Origin: Candidatus Doudnabacteria bacterium
GTDB lineage: Bacteria; Patescibacteriota; Doudnabacteria; UBA920; O2-02-FULL-48-8
DNA: 26,848 nucleotides
Direction of reading: 5' to 3'
Assembly (NCBI GenBank): GCA_016198045.1
Contig: JACQJI010000014.1
Span: 1 to 26,848 of the forward strand
Both the position numbers and the translations under genes were made by a program. Every line of letters begins with the position of its first letter. Position 1 is the first letter of the stretch. Below are positions 6,270 to 14,193 of this stretch, piece after piece. The notes beneath the pieces were generated by a model, which had not been told where the DNA came from, made no database searches, and saw only the letters and a program-made list of their open reading frames with translations.

Positions 6270-7247
6270 TCAAGCAATTAATTTCCAAATGATCTTGGCG
6301 ATTTTGTCGGCGTCGTGTCTGAGTACGCTTCTTTTGAGCGAATCCGATTTGCTTTTCTGGAAAATCTGCTTAGAAACCAGGTTGGCTGCCAAGACTTTTA
6401 CGCTCAAAGCTTTGATTTCGTCAATATCCGGCTCCACAAAATCCGACCTCTCTTTTTTATATGATCTCAGAATCTTCGCCTCCGGCCGTTTGGTGTTTAC
6501 GATTGCAGCGTCAAGCCGTGCTCCCAAATAACCGCCCAAGACTTTTACAAAATCCGAAGCCTTAAATTTATCAGTTTGACCAAGCTTAGTCATAAGGTTG
6601 GTAATTACGACTTTAACTGCGTTAGATTTCTGAATTGTCTCTTTAATCCCTTTGATTAAAAGATTAGGCAGAGTGCTGGTATATAAATCCCCCGGACCGA
6701 AAATGATGGCGTCAGCCTCTTTCAAGGCTTGAAGTACTCTAGGATTCGCCGAAGCACTTGGCCTTAATTCTAAATTCTTAATTCTTAATTCCTGTTTCTG
6801 CTTCGGCTCGTCTATATTGTGTTCACCCACAATTTTTTTTCCGTTTTCCAATGTCGCAATAAGCGTCGCGGGCTTTAGGGATACAGGCAATACTGCACCT
6901 CGAACATTCAACATTTTCGACGCCATTTCCACGGCTGATTCAATGTTACCAGTAGTTTTTTCAAGCGCCGCCAGTAAAATATTGCCCACGACGTGTCCCC
7001 TGAGAAACCCTTGTTCGAAACGATAAGCAAAAAGGTCAGCCGTCTGTTGATCTATATACGCTAATCCTAATAAGCACTGCCGCAGATCGCCAGGGGGAAA
7101 CACGCCAAGGTCTTTTCTCAAAACACCGGTTGAGCCGCCGGAATCAGCGCTTGATACGATTACCGTGTTATTTACCGGGAATTTGCGCAAACCACTGAGC
7201 AATGTAAACGTCCCCGTCCCCCCGCCAATTATAACTACATTCTTCAT
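6270..7247 (-). CDS. yvcK: YvcK/CofD-like protein (GlmR-type regulator)
   Basis: The product is 325 residues. It opens with the family's nucleotide-binding GGGTGTFTLLSGLR, then SSADSGGSTGVLR and PPGDLRQCL, and later IIFGPGDLYTSTLPNL. In Bacillus the YvcK protein (also called GlmR) binds UDP-GlcNAc and stimulates GlmS, supporting envelope precursor synthesis. Here it sits in one operon with glmS and UDP-GlcNAc genes, which fits that role. A true CofD transferase for coenzyme F420 is less likely because no F420 gene is near. A heptameric microrepeat encodes ELRIKNLEL in the middle. Its start overlaps the kbl stop by four bases (ATGA). Confidence 0.88.
   Translation of the reverse strand: MKNVVIIGGGTGTFTLLSGLRKFPVNNTVIVSSADSGGSTGVLRKDLGVFPPGDLRQCLLGLAYIDQQTADLFAYRFEQGFLRGHVVGNILLAALEKTTGNIESAVEMASKMLNVRGAVLPVSLKPATLIATLENGKKIVGEHNIDEPKQKQELRIKNLELRPSASANPRVLQALKEADAIIFGPGDLYTSTLPNLLIKGIKETIQKSNAVKVVITNLMTKLGQTDKFKASDFVKVLGGYLGARLDAAIVNTKRPEAKILRSYKKERSDFVEPDIDEIKALSVKVLAANLVSKQIFQKSKSDSLKRSVLRHDADKIAKIIWKLIA
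6764..6791. repeat. Four-unit 7-bp microrepeat inside yvcK
   Basis: Units are TTAATTC, TAAATTC, TTAATTC and TTAATTC. They encode the low-complexity ELRIKNLEL segment on the minus strand, in a loop before the conserved GPGDLYTS motif. Confidence 0.85.
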
Positions 7248-8431
7248 AATTGTTTTACCCTTTTAAAAGCTTTCAACGCTTGATCCATTTGCTCTTTGGT
7301 ATGTGCCGCGGATATTTGCACGCGAATTCTAGCTTTGCCTTTGGGAACTACTGGATAAGTAAATCCGCGGACGTAAATGCCTTGTTTAAATAATTCCGCT
7401 GCCATTTCCGAAGCCTTTTTTTCCTCCATCAACATTACAGGGGTGATGGGGTGTTTGCCGTCTCCGCCCAAAGTAAAACCTAATTTTTCCATGCCGGCTC
7501 TGAAATACGCGGTGTTTTCTTCGAGCTGTTTTTTGAGATCGATAAATTTAGCATCATAATTTTGCAAAACGTAAAGCGCGGCATTGGCAATGCCCGGAGT
7601 CAGGCTGTTGCTAAACAAAGCTGTGCGCGAACGCTGATGAAGCACTTGAATTATTTCCCTTCTTCCGGCAGTAAATCCGCCTCCGGCGCCTCCCAATGCT
7701 TTGCCAAAAGTGGAAGTGAGAATATCTATCCGGCTCAATAACCCCTCAACACTGCCCCGACCTGTCTTACCCAATACGCCCGAGGCATGAGAGTCATCCA
7801 CCATGACCATAGCTCCGTACTTTTCCGCCAAATTGCAAATGTCCTTAAGCTTCGCCGTAATGCCATCCATGGAAAACACACCGTCTGTCGCTATAAGCTT
7901 GCGCCTTCTGTCGCCTGCAGCTTTCAATTGCCCTTCCAGATCATTCATGTCTGAATTCTTGTACCGGAAGCGTTCAGCCTTGCACAATCTGATGCCATCG
8001 ATGATGCTGGCGTGATTAAGTTCATCCGAAAACACGGCATCACCTTCTTTCAAAATAGTTTCAAACAACCCGGTATTGGCGTCAAAACAGGAAGTGTAAG
8101 TGATGGCGTCTTCGGTGCCGAAAAATTTACAGATCTCTTTTTCTAAGTCTTTATGGATTGTAGACGTGCCAACGATAAACCTTACAGAGGCTTCACCAAA
8201 GCCGTATTTATCCAACCCTTCTTTTGCCGCCTTGGCCAATTCTTCGCTGCCAGCAAGCCCTAAATAATTGTTTGCGCAAAAGTTCAAGAGTGTACGGTTA
8301 TTGCTATCGTCAATAGTTATCGTTATTTCCGTCCCTTGCTTCCCTTCCAAAACCCCGACATCCTTCCACATGCCGCTGTCTTTGATCTCTTGAAGTTCCT
8401 CATCAAATTGTTGTTTATAATTGTTAAACAT
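7244..8431 (-). CDS. kbl: Glycine C-acetyltransferase (2-amino-3-ketobutyrate CoA ligase)
   Basis: The product is 395 residues, the usual size. It is a PLP-dependent fold-type I enzyme that splits 2-amino-3-oxobutyrate with CoA into glycine and acetyl-CoA. The cofactor lysine is in TSTFGKALGGAGGG at about residue 244. The DDSHASG motif (about 212-218) holds the Asp and His that contact the pyridine ring, and NNYLGLA near the N-terminus is the substrate loop. The gene follows tdh by four bases, which makes the threonine-degradation pair clear and argues against 8-amino-7-oxononanoate synthase. No SD is visible, and the leader is AT-rich. In this operon it could feed acetyl-CoA to the GNAT enzyme. 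Confidence 0.93.
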   Translation of the reverse strand: MFNNYKQQFDEELQEIKDSGMWKDVGVLEGKQGTEITITIDDSNNRTLLNFCANNYLGLAGSEELAKAAKEGLDKYGFGEASVRFIVGTSTIHKDLEKEICKFFGTEDAITYTSCFDANTGLFETILKEGDAVFSDELNHASIIDGIRLCKAERFRYKNSDMNDLEGQLKAAGDRRRKLIATDGVFSMDGITAKLKDICNLAEKYGAMVMVDDSHASGVLGKTGRGSVEGLLSRIDILTSTFGKALGGAGGGFTAGRREIIQVLHQRSRTALFSNSLTPGIANAALYVLQNYDAKFIDLKKQLEENTAYFRAGMEKLGFTLGGDGKHPITPVMLMEEKKASEMAAELFKQGIYVRGFTYPVVPKGKARIRVQISAAHTKEQMDQALKAFKRVKQL

Positions 8432-8435
8432 AAAA

Positions 8436-9560
8436 TTAAAATTGAATTAAAAATTTCGGGTGTTTCTCCATCATATTTTCAAATCTCTCTTTAGTATACT
8501 CGGAAATGGGGAGGATTGTCCCGTTGCCCCGATTCAAGATGATGTTAAATAGTTTTTCCTGCACGCCGTTGCTTATATTCTCCATAAGCGCCCTTGTAGT
8601 TTCCCAGGTTTTCCAAAGCTCTCGTCCAATAACGGCATGAAATGTAAAACCATGGACAATCAACCGGTTGTAATCTTCCAGCACAAAATCTCCCTGCTTG
8701 ATTCCGAACAGAATGATCTCACCGCCGCGGCGCGTGGCATACAAACAATTATTGACCGAGGAATTGAATCCGGCCATCTCAAAACTGACATCCACGCCCA
8801 AACCGCCGGTGATTTTTTTGATTTCATCAGTAACTGCCGCATTATGGGCATAAGGCTTATCAGATTTAAACTTTTTAAGCGGAATGACGTAATCAATGCC
8901 TAATTTTTTTGCCATTTCTTGAGCGATCGGGTTCGGTTCGACTCCGATTATGCTTTTCGCCCCCAAACCTTTGACCACAATGGTCAAAAACATTCCAATA
9001 GGCCCTAGGCCAAAAATTGCCACGGTTTTGCCGCGCACATCAACCTTGGAGACAGCGTGCACGGCGTTGCCGAACGGCTCTTGCATGGCTGCAACTTCCA
9101 GTCGAATCTTAGAAGTGTCCGTTTTCCAAACAATGTGCTGCGGCACCACTACATATTCGGCAAAACCGCCGTCTTGCGAGATTCCCAAAATTTTTTCTTG
9201 CGTGCAGACATGCTTTTCTCCGTGCAAACATTGAAAGCACCGGCTGCACACCACATGGGACTCGCAAGAAACAAAGTCTCCAGGTTTAACATTCTTAACT
9301 TTAGACCCCACCTTTTTCACTTCGCCAAAGAACTCATGGCCGATTATACGATATGGCTTGCCTTCGGCTTTTACCGAATCTAAAATTTGTTTCTCAAAAA
9401 CCTGCCGATACCAAATCCCTTTGTCCGTGCCACACACCCCCGCATAGTGAACCTTGATGATGACATCATCATCGCCTTTTATCACCGGATCAGGAACTTC
9501 GCCTTTCTCAAAACCGATCGTCTTTGCCCAGTCTTTTTTTCTCAAAATTAATGCTTGCAT
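8436..9560 (-). CDS. tdh: Zinc-dependent L-threonine 3-dehydrogenase
   Basis: The product has 374 residues. It is a medium-chain dehydrogenase/reductase that oxidises threonine to 2-amino-3-oxobutyrate with NAD+. The catalytic zinc ligands are in GVCGTDKG and IGHEFFGEV. A structural zinc cluster is CSRCFQCLHGEKHVC, and the Rossmann motif is FGLGPIGMFL. It is about 30 residues longer than E. coli Tdh, partly through a longer segment between GIWYRQVF and IIGHE. It lies two bases after the glmS stop and four before kbl, which supports the Tdh assignment over other polyol dehydrogenases of the family. No canonical SD is seen. Confidence 0.87.
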   Translation of the reverse strand: MQALILRKKDWAKTIGFEKGEVPDPVIKGDDDVIIKVHYAGVCGTDKGIWYRQVFEKQILDSVKAEGKPYRIIGHEFFGEVKKVGSKVKNVKPGDFVSCESHVVCSRCFQCLHGEKHVCTQEKILGISQDGGFAEYVVVPQHIVWKTDTSKIRLEVAAMQEPFGNAVHAVSKVDVRGKTVAIFGLGPIGMFLTIVVKGLGAKSIIGVEPNPIAQEMAKKLGIDYVIPLKKFKSDKPYAHNAAVTDEIKKITGGLGVDVSFEMAGFNSSVNNCLYATRRGGEIILFGIKQGDFVLEDYNRLIVHGFTFHAVIGRELWKTWETTRALMENISNGVQEKLFNIILNRGNGTILPISEYTKERFENMMEKHPKFLIQF

Positions 9561-9562
9561 GT

Positions 9563-11383
9563 TTATTCCACGGTCACGCTTTTGGCCAAATTGCGCGGGC
9601 GGTCGACGTCGGTCCCTAATTCCACTGCCGCATAATAAGCAAACAACTGGAGCGGAATAGTGTTTAACAAGGGTTCCAATAACTCCATTGTCTTGGGGAC
9701 AAAAATCACATCATCAGCTATTTCGGAAGCTACTTTGTCCCCCTCAGTAGCTACAATTATAACCCGAGCGCCACGTGTGACGGCTTCGGCGATATTGCTT
9801 TTCATTTTGTCATAAAGCTGATTTTTCGTAACAATCCCCAAAACCGCGAAATCTTTCGAAATCAGCGCCCCCGGCCCGTGTTTCATTTCTCCCCCAGGAT
9901 ACGCTTCGCTGTGAATATAACTCAACTCCTTAAGCTTAAGCGACCCTTCCAGAGCAACCGGATAATTGACACCACGGCCAAGATAGAAAAAATTCTTATA
10001 TTTAGAATATTTTTGGGCTTTTATTTTTATTTGCTCAACCTGTTTTAAAACTTGATTTATCTTCTGAGGTATCTCCAAAAGCGCCTTCAGCAGCCGCTGT
10101 CCTGTGGCAAGAGAGGTATTGTGCAGGCGACCAAACTGGATTGCGTACAGAAGCAATATGGCGACCATATTTGTAAATGCTTTGGTCGAAGCTACGGCCA
10201 ATTCCGGACCGGCGTGAATATAGGTGCCAGCTCCGACTTCCCTGGCAATGGTTGAACCGACACTGTTAACGATTCCCCGGACCACCGCTCCTTTGCGCTT
10301 AGCTTCCCGCAAAGCCATGAGCGTGTCAGCAGTTTCGCCTGACTGGGAAATAGCAAACACTAAAGTATGGTCATCAATGATTGGATCGCGATAAGAAAAT
10401 TCGCTCGAAACATCAACTTCAGTAGGAATTCCTGCCAGGCGTTCGAACGCATACTTGCCGACCATGCCAGCATTGAAAGCCGTGCCGCAGGCAACAATTA
10501 CGATCCGGCTAATTTGCCTCATCTGGTCCTCTGATAAATCGAGGCCTCCCAACTTCGCAGTTCCAGCAGGCATATCAATTCGCCCTCGAATCGCATCTTC
10601 AAACACAACTGGCTGGTCAAATATCTCCTTCAGCGTAAAGTGCTCAAATCCTTGCTTTTCGGCTTGTTGCTTATTCCAGCTGATTTCTTGCACCGATTTT
10701 TTGATTGCCTGGTCATGCAAATTCGATATTCTGACTGAGTCCCGTTTTATCTCCGCGATTTCTCCGTCATCCAGAAAAGTCACGCGTTTAGTATAAGCAA
10801 GCATGGGCGTTACATCACTTGCCGCATAATATTCATTTTCGCCTATGCCCAGCACCAGCGGGCTCCCTAACCTTGCCGCGACCATTTCATCCGGATGATC
10901 AGTGTGAACCGCCAAAAGTCCGTAAGTGCCGCATACCAGAGACAGCGCAGCACGCACGGCTGCCACCAAATCGCCTGTATAATACGAACCAATAAAATGC
11001 GCCAGAACCTCCGAATCCGTTTCTGAATTAAATTTCACGCCCTTGAGTTTTTCCTTGAGTTCGCGATAATTTTCAATAATCCCGTTATGAACCAGAGCAA
11101 GCTTGCCGTTCATCGCAAAATGCGGATGGGCGTTTTCTTCTGTTACGCCTCCATGCGTTGCCCAGCGCGTATGGGAAATCCCCAAAGTGCCTGGATAATC
11201 ATCGTTTTTGATCTTTCGTGCGAGATTGTCGATTTTGCCCACTGCCCGCACTCTTTGCAGTTTGCCGTTATCCATCACAGCAATGCCCGCGCTGTCGTAG
11301 CCGCGGTATTCCAAATCGCGCAATCCCTGCAAAAGGATCGGCAATGCCTGTTGATTGCCAATATAGCCGATAATTCCGCACAT
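9563..11383 (-). CDS. glmS: Glutamine-fructose-6-phosphate aminotransferase (isomerizing)
   Basis: The product is 606 residues from the start chosen here. The ATG at 11383 is used because the mature enzyme needs Cys as its first residue after Met removal (MCGIIGYIG); the longer frame from 11398 would block this. The N-terminal glutaminase half has RWATHGGVTEENAHPH and the HNGIIENY stretch. Two SIS domains follow (CGTAFNAGM, SQSGETADT and SEAYPGGEMKHGP), and the C-terminus DVDRPRNLAKSVTVE is classical. The enzyme makes GlcN-6-P, the entry step to UDP-GlcNAc. The start overlaps the TrmB gene's stop as TAATG, with GGAG about ten bases upstream. No glmS ribozyme space exists here. Confidence 0.96.
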   Translation of the reverse strand: MCGIIGYIGNQQALPILLQGLRDLEYRGYDSAGIAVMDNGKLQRVRAVGKIDNLARKIKNDDYPGTLGISHTRWATHGGVTEENAHPHFAMNGKLALVHNGIIENYRELKEKLKGVKFNSETDSEVLAHFIGSYYTGDLVAAVRAALSLVCGTYGLLAVHTDHPDEMVAARLGSPLVLGIGENEYYAASDVTPMLAYTKRVTFLDDGEIAEIKRDSVRISNLHDQAIKKSVQEISWNKQQAEKQGFEHFTLKEIFDQPVVFEDAIRGRIDMPAGTAKLGGLDLSEDQMRQISRIVIVACGTAFNAGMVGKYAFERLAGIPTEVDVSSEFSYRDPIIDDHTLVFAISQSGETADTLMALREAKRKGAVVRGIVNSVGSTIAREVGAGTYIHAGPELAVASTKAFTNMVAILLLYAIQFGRLHNTSLATGQRLLKALLEIPQKINQVLKQVEQIKIKAQKYSKYKNFFYLGRGVNYPVALEGSLKLKELSYIHSEAYPGGEMKHGPGALISKDFAVLGIVTKNQLYDKMKSNIAEAVTRGARVIIVATEGDKVASEIADDVIFVPKTMELLEPLLNTIPLQLFAYYAAVELGTDVDRPRNLAKSVTVE

Positions 11384-12129
11384 TAAAGCTTGCTCCAATT
11401 AAATTCGAAAATCATTTTCTGAGTTTCGTAGATTTCTTGGTTTTGGATGATGATGCCTACCGGATTTGACGCGTTATCCAGACTGATATGCGCGACTTTG
11501 CCGCCGTAGATCAATTCATAAGTCGCCTTCAAATCTTTTTTATTGGCCGGCATCCACTTGCGCTCATCCAGTCCGACCAGCTGACCGCCTTCTCCCAAGG
11601 AAATCGTCTTAACCAAAATGTTTTTCTTGATTCTGCGCTCGCTAAAATCCTTCATGGCCTGATAGACATTGCCGCGGATATCGGCGGAAGAATAAACAAA
11701 ATAAGTTTTATCATTCTGCTTTTCCATGGTCAGAAGCACGTCCTCAAGAATCGTTCTAATGCCTTCGATGCCCTCATGAAATCTGACAATCGGCTTGCCG
11801 CCCCGCTTTTCAAACATCAGCTGCAGTTCCGGCAGGCTGTCCTGCGCGCGCTTCTTTAAGCCTTCCAGTTGTTCCTGTCTCTGTTTGATCAGGCTGACTA
11901 TTTTTTCTGGCCGGGCTGCCACAAAGTACTGGTGATTAGTCTTGTCAAAGTAGCTGGCCAATCCTTCGTCAAGTAATTTTTTGAGGATATCATAAGTGGT
12001 TCCGCGATTGATTTTGGCTTGCAGGGCCACTGTTCTTACCGGAGAAGGCCCCAATTCAATCAGCGAGAAATACACGGCTATTTCCTTGTCCGTAAGGCCT
12101 ATTTCTTTGAGTAATGCTTCGGTTTGCAT
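11383..12129 (-). CDS. TrmB family transcriptional regulator
   Basis: The product is 248 residues. An N-terminal winged helix (about residues 1-70, LLKEIGLTDKEIAVYFSLIELGPSPVRTVA then RGTTYDILKKLLDEGL) is typical of the TrmB sugar-responsive family. It is followed by a coiled-coil stretch (EKIVSLIKQRQEQLEGLKKRAQDSLPELQLMF) and a C-terminal effector-like domain. TrmB proteins bind sugars and repress or activate sugar genes, mostly in archaea but also in Patescibacteria. It is the first gene of the glmS operon and is translationally linked to glmS through a TAATG overlap, so control of hexosamine genes is likely. Its start codon directly adjoins the palindromic element upstream. Confidence 0.88.
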   Translation of the reverse strand: MQTEALLKEIGLTDKEIAVYFSLIELGPSPVRTVALQAKINRGTTYDILKKLLDEGLASYFDKTNHQYFVAARPEKIVSLIKQRQEQLEGLKKRAQDSLPELQLMFEKRGGKPIVRFHEGIEGIRTILEDVLLTMEKQNDKTYFVYSSADIRGNVYQAMKDFSERRIKKNILVKTISLGEGGQLVGLDERKWMPANKKDLKATYELIYGGKVAHISLDNASNPVGIIIQNQEIYETQKMIFEFNWSKL

Positions 12130-12130
12130 G

Positions 12131-12269
12131 CCAGGTACTAGAAATTTGACTTAATTATTCGACCAGTTAAGGTCTTCTTATGCCTGGTCGAATAATTATA
12201 GCGCGATATGTTTTTGATTGAGGATTCTGGCCTAAAAAACATATCGCGGGTCAAATTTTCAGTACCTGG
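12131..12269. mobile_element. 139-bp three-way-junction palindromic element (MITE-like or structured leader)
   Basis: Terminal inverted repeats are CCAGGTACTAGAAATTTGAC (12131-12150) and GTCAAATTTTCAGTACCTGG (12250-12269), complementary except for two adjacent positions. Inside are two perfect hairpins: a 15-bp stem (12152-12166 with 12184-12198, loop 17) and a 14-bp stem (12202-12215 with 12235-12248, loop 19). Only one to three bases separate the helices, so the whole folds as a three-way junction in DNA or RNA. CATG flanks both sides (12127-12130 and 12270-12273), as a 4-bp target duplication would. The left flank contains the TrmB start codon. One end of the same repeat lies beside metK at 26830. 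There is no transposase within. Confidence 0.8.
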
Positions 12270-12272
12270 CAT
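12138..12272 (-). CDS. Possible 44-residue leader ORF inside the palindromic element
   Basis: From the ATG in the right-hand CATG flank, the minus strand stays open for 44 codons and ends with TAG just before the far end of the element. The product would be basic and Asn/Ser/Arg-rich. There is no SD, but the predicted transcription start lies only a few bases upstream, so it could be translated leaderlessly. It may equally be a chance open frame in a palindromic sequence. It is out of frame with the TrmB gene. Confidence 0.25.
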   Translation of the reverse strand: MPGTENLTRDMFFRPESSIKNISRYNYSTRHKKTLTGRIIKSNF

Positions 12273-12284
12273 GAGTGTACTAAT

Positions 12285-12313
12285 ATGTTAATCTTTCAAA
12301 TGATTATTGTCAA
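12285..12313 (-). promoter_or_regulatory. Promoter of the TrmB-glmS operon
   Basis: On the minus strand a perfect -35 TTGACA (12308-12313), a 17-base spacer and TAACAT (12285-12290). Transcription should start near 12278, about five bases before the palindromic element, so the element makes up almost the whole 5' leader of the operon. Confidence 0.65.
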
Positions 12314-12332
12314 CTTAGAATCTGCAGTCAAC

Positions 12333-12353
12333 AAAAAAACCTGTCAAAACAGG
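12333..12353 (-). terminator. Rho-independent terminator for the ATPase gene
   Basis: Minus strand: CCTGT, TTTG loop, ACAGG, then seven T residues (12333-12339). A second perfect hairpin, TTGTCAG/CTGACAA at 12372-12392, lies just after the stop codon and lacks a T-run. Confidence 0.85.
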
Positions 12354-12394
12354 CTTAATTGCCCAATTTTATTGTCAGTCCTTTTCTGACAAAA

Positions 12395-14104
12395 CTAAAA
12401 TTTAACCGTTTCTCCAGGCTTAAGAGGAGCTCCCTGTTCGCTTGGTGGTGGAGATTTCGGTGCCGCTGGCGTCGGTTGAGCTTTCTTTGCTTCAGCTAAA
12501 TCTTGGATGGTCTTCAATGCTTCGTCTTCAATCTTTTGCTCGGATAATTTGCTGACCGTGTCCCACACCGGATTTTCTTTTTTCTTGTCGGCCGCCCTGC
12601 GGTTGAGATGATTTGGTCTCTGCTCTTTCCTGCGCTCTTCTTTTTTTGGTTGTTCTATTTTCGCGGTCCTGTCAGCTTTCGGCTCAAGCGGCGCAGTTGC
12701 TCGGATTGCGGCTGGAGAACCAGTGGTCACGCGTTCTTTGTACCTTAACTCAGCCTGCATATCCTCTTGCTCCACGGCATCGCTTTCTATTCTGGCAGCC
12801 TCGGTATGAAACTCAGTACCCATCCATTTGTTAATTTTCTCCTCAATGACCTGTCTGGGAGTGGCATAGCGTTCCCGAGAAACCTTTACGACTTTGTCCT
12901 CGTTGCCAGTGGGAGCCGAAATCGGTGGCAGGGTCATAGCCGAAAAAGGATTGGAAGAAACGCCATTGATCATTAGTTTAAGCAAGATGCTGAATTTAGG
13001 CAGGTTAAGTAAATCATTGGGAGTGAAAGTCGGCTCAAATTCTGTTTCCAGATATTCGGCGTCATCTGCTCCCACCCGAAAACAAATCATGGTTCCAACG
13101 TTGCCGAATATGGCGTCGCGCACTACAGTATTCCTGTCTGAAACGAGCTGGCCAATGTATTGATGGGCCACGATCAAGTTGAGCCGGTATTTTCTGGCTT
13201 CGGACAGAATGTTGGCGAACGAGGTTGTGGCAAAATTCTGGAATTCGTCGACATACAAGTAAAAATCCTGCCTTTCTTCCTCTGGAACATCCACCCGGCT
13301 CATAGCGGCCAGCTGCAGCTTGGTAATCAGCATGGCGCCCAACAGCGCCGAGTTGTCCTCGCCGATTCTCCCTTTGGAAAGGTTGATCAAGAAAATCTTT
13401 TTGTTATCCATAATGTCGCGCAGATCAATGGAGCTCTTGGTTTGTCCGACTATGTTGCGAATAATTGCGGAGGATAAAAACTGGCCAACTTTGTTTTGGA
13501 TTGGCGCTATGGCTTCGTTCCGGAATTTGTCATTATAATTGGCAAATTCGTCAATCCAGAACGAGCGGACGACCGGATCTTTGACGTTATCCACGATTTT
13601 TTTGCGATAGGTTCTGTTGACCAGCATCCGCGCTATCCCAAGCAAGGTGTTGCCCGGGGAATCCAGCAAAGCCAAAATGGTGTTATTGAGAATGTATTCC
13701 ATGCGCGCGCTCCACACTCCTGCCCAAATTTTGGTAAACACTCCCATTAAGCCCGAGGCCACCAAATGCTTATATTTAGGATCCACGGCCTCCAAAGGGT
13801 TGAAAGCGATGGGGAAGTCCATGTCTGCGGGGTTGAAATAAACCACGTCATTGACCCTGTTAGACGGGATGAAATTAAGAATCCGCTCCACTGAATCGCC
13901 ATGCGGATCGACAAAGGCGACTCCGTGGCCGTTTTGGATGTCCTGGATAACCATGTTTTCGATCATCGTGGTTTTGCCCATGCCAGTTTTTCCGATGACA
14001 TACATATGCCTTCGGCGGTCGTCCAGGCGAATGCCAAAAGGCACTTCCCGATTGCGGAAGTTGGTCTTGGCAAACAGGGTTATGTCGTTGTCTAATGCTT
14101 GCAT
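12395..14104 (-). CDS. VirD4/TraD/HerA-like ATPase with disordered C-terminal tail
   Basis: The product is 569 residues. Walker A is GKTGMGKTT (38-46), and Walker B is YLYVDEFQN (about 282-290, Asp286/Glu287). The intervening sequence FVDPHGDSVERIL and the later ATTSFANILSEARKYRLNLIVAHQY match conjugative coupling proteins and HerA-type pumps. These hexameric motors move DNA or protein through membranes. The last 130 residues are charged, Pro/Lys/Glu-rich and probably disordered. There are no transmembrane segments; the membrane anchor may be supplied by the protein encoded upstream. It lies downstream of that gene after an 89-base gap with an imperfect inverted repeat. No relaxase or type IV pilus gene is present, so conjugation is not implied. 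Confidence 0.88.
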   Translation of the reverse strand: MQALDNDITLFAKTNFRNREVPFGIRLDDRRRHMYVIGKTGMGKTTMIENMVIQDIQNGHGVAFVDPHGDSVERILNFIPSNRVNDVVYFNPADMDFPIAFNPLEAVDPKYKHLVASGLMGVFTKIWAGVWSARMEYILNNTILALLDSPGNTLLGIARMLVNRTYRKKIVDNVKDPVVRSFWIDEFANYNDKFRNEAIAPIQNKVGQFLSSAIIRNIVGQTKSSIDLRDIMDNKKIFLINLSKGRIGEDNSALLGAMLITKLQLAAMSRVDVPEEERQDFYLYVDEFQNFATTSFANILSEARKYRLNLIVAHQYIGQLVSDRNTVVRDAIFGNVGTMICFRVGADDAEYLETEFEPTFTPNDLLNLPKFSILLKLMINGVSSNPFSAMTLPPISAPTGNEDKVVKVSRERYATPRQVIEEKINKWMGTEFHTEAARIESDAVEQEDMQAELRYKERVTTGSPAAIRATAPLEPKADRTAKIEQPKKEERRKEQRPNHLNRRAADKKKENPVWDTVSKLSEQKIEDEALKTIQDLAEAKKAQPTPAAPKSPPPSEQGAPLKPGETVKF

Positions 14105-14109
14105 TATTG

Positions 14110-14191
14110 TTTTACTAATTACTAATTGTTACGAATTTACGAATCTTAGAATTAGGCTATTGGTATATTAGTACTGACTCGTAATTCGTAA
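14110..14191. repeat. AT-rich heptamer repeats and inverted repeat in the ATPase gene leader
   Basis: TTTTACT, AATTACT, AATTGTT, ACGAATT and TACGAAT run at 7-bp spacing (14110-14144). TTACGAATTTACGAATC (14129-14145) is an imperfect inverted copy of GACTCGTAATTCGTAA (14176-14191), giving a hairpin with a 30-base loop between the two genes. There is no T-run, so a processing or attenuation signal is as likely as a terminator. Confidence 0.6.
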
Positions 14192-14193
14192 AG

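Noticed and set aside
12130..12290. glmS ribozyme upstream of the glmS operon
   Set aside because: glmS itself starts at 11383 directly after the TrmB gene, the folded element lies a gene upstream, its helices do not match the ribozyme core, and the same repeat end lies before metK.
12395..14104. Integrated conjugative element carrying the VirD4-like ATPase
   Set aside because: No relaxase, integrase, attachment repeats or type IV secretion genes are present in the window.
14161..14175. Shared 10-mer GTACTAATAT between 12277-12286 and the intergenic loop near 14170
   Set aside because: It is too short and AT-rich to be told from chance.
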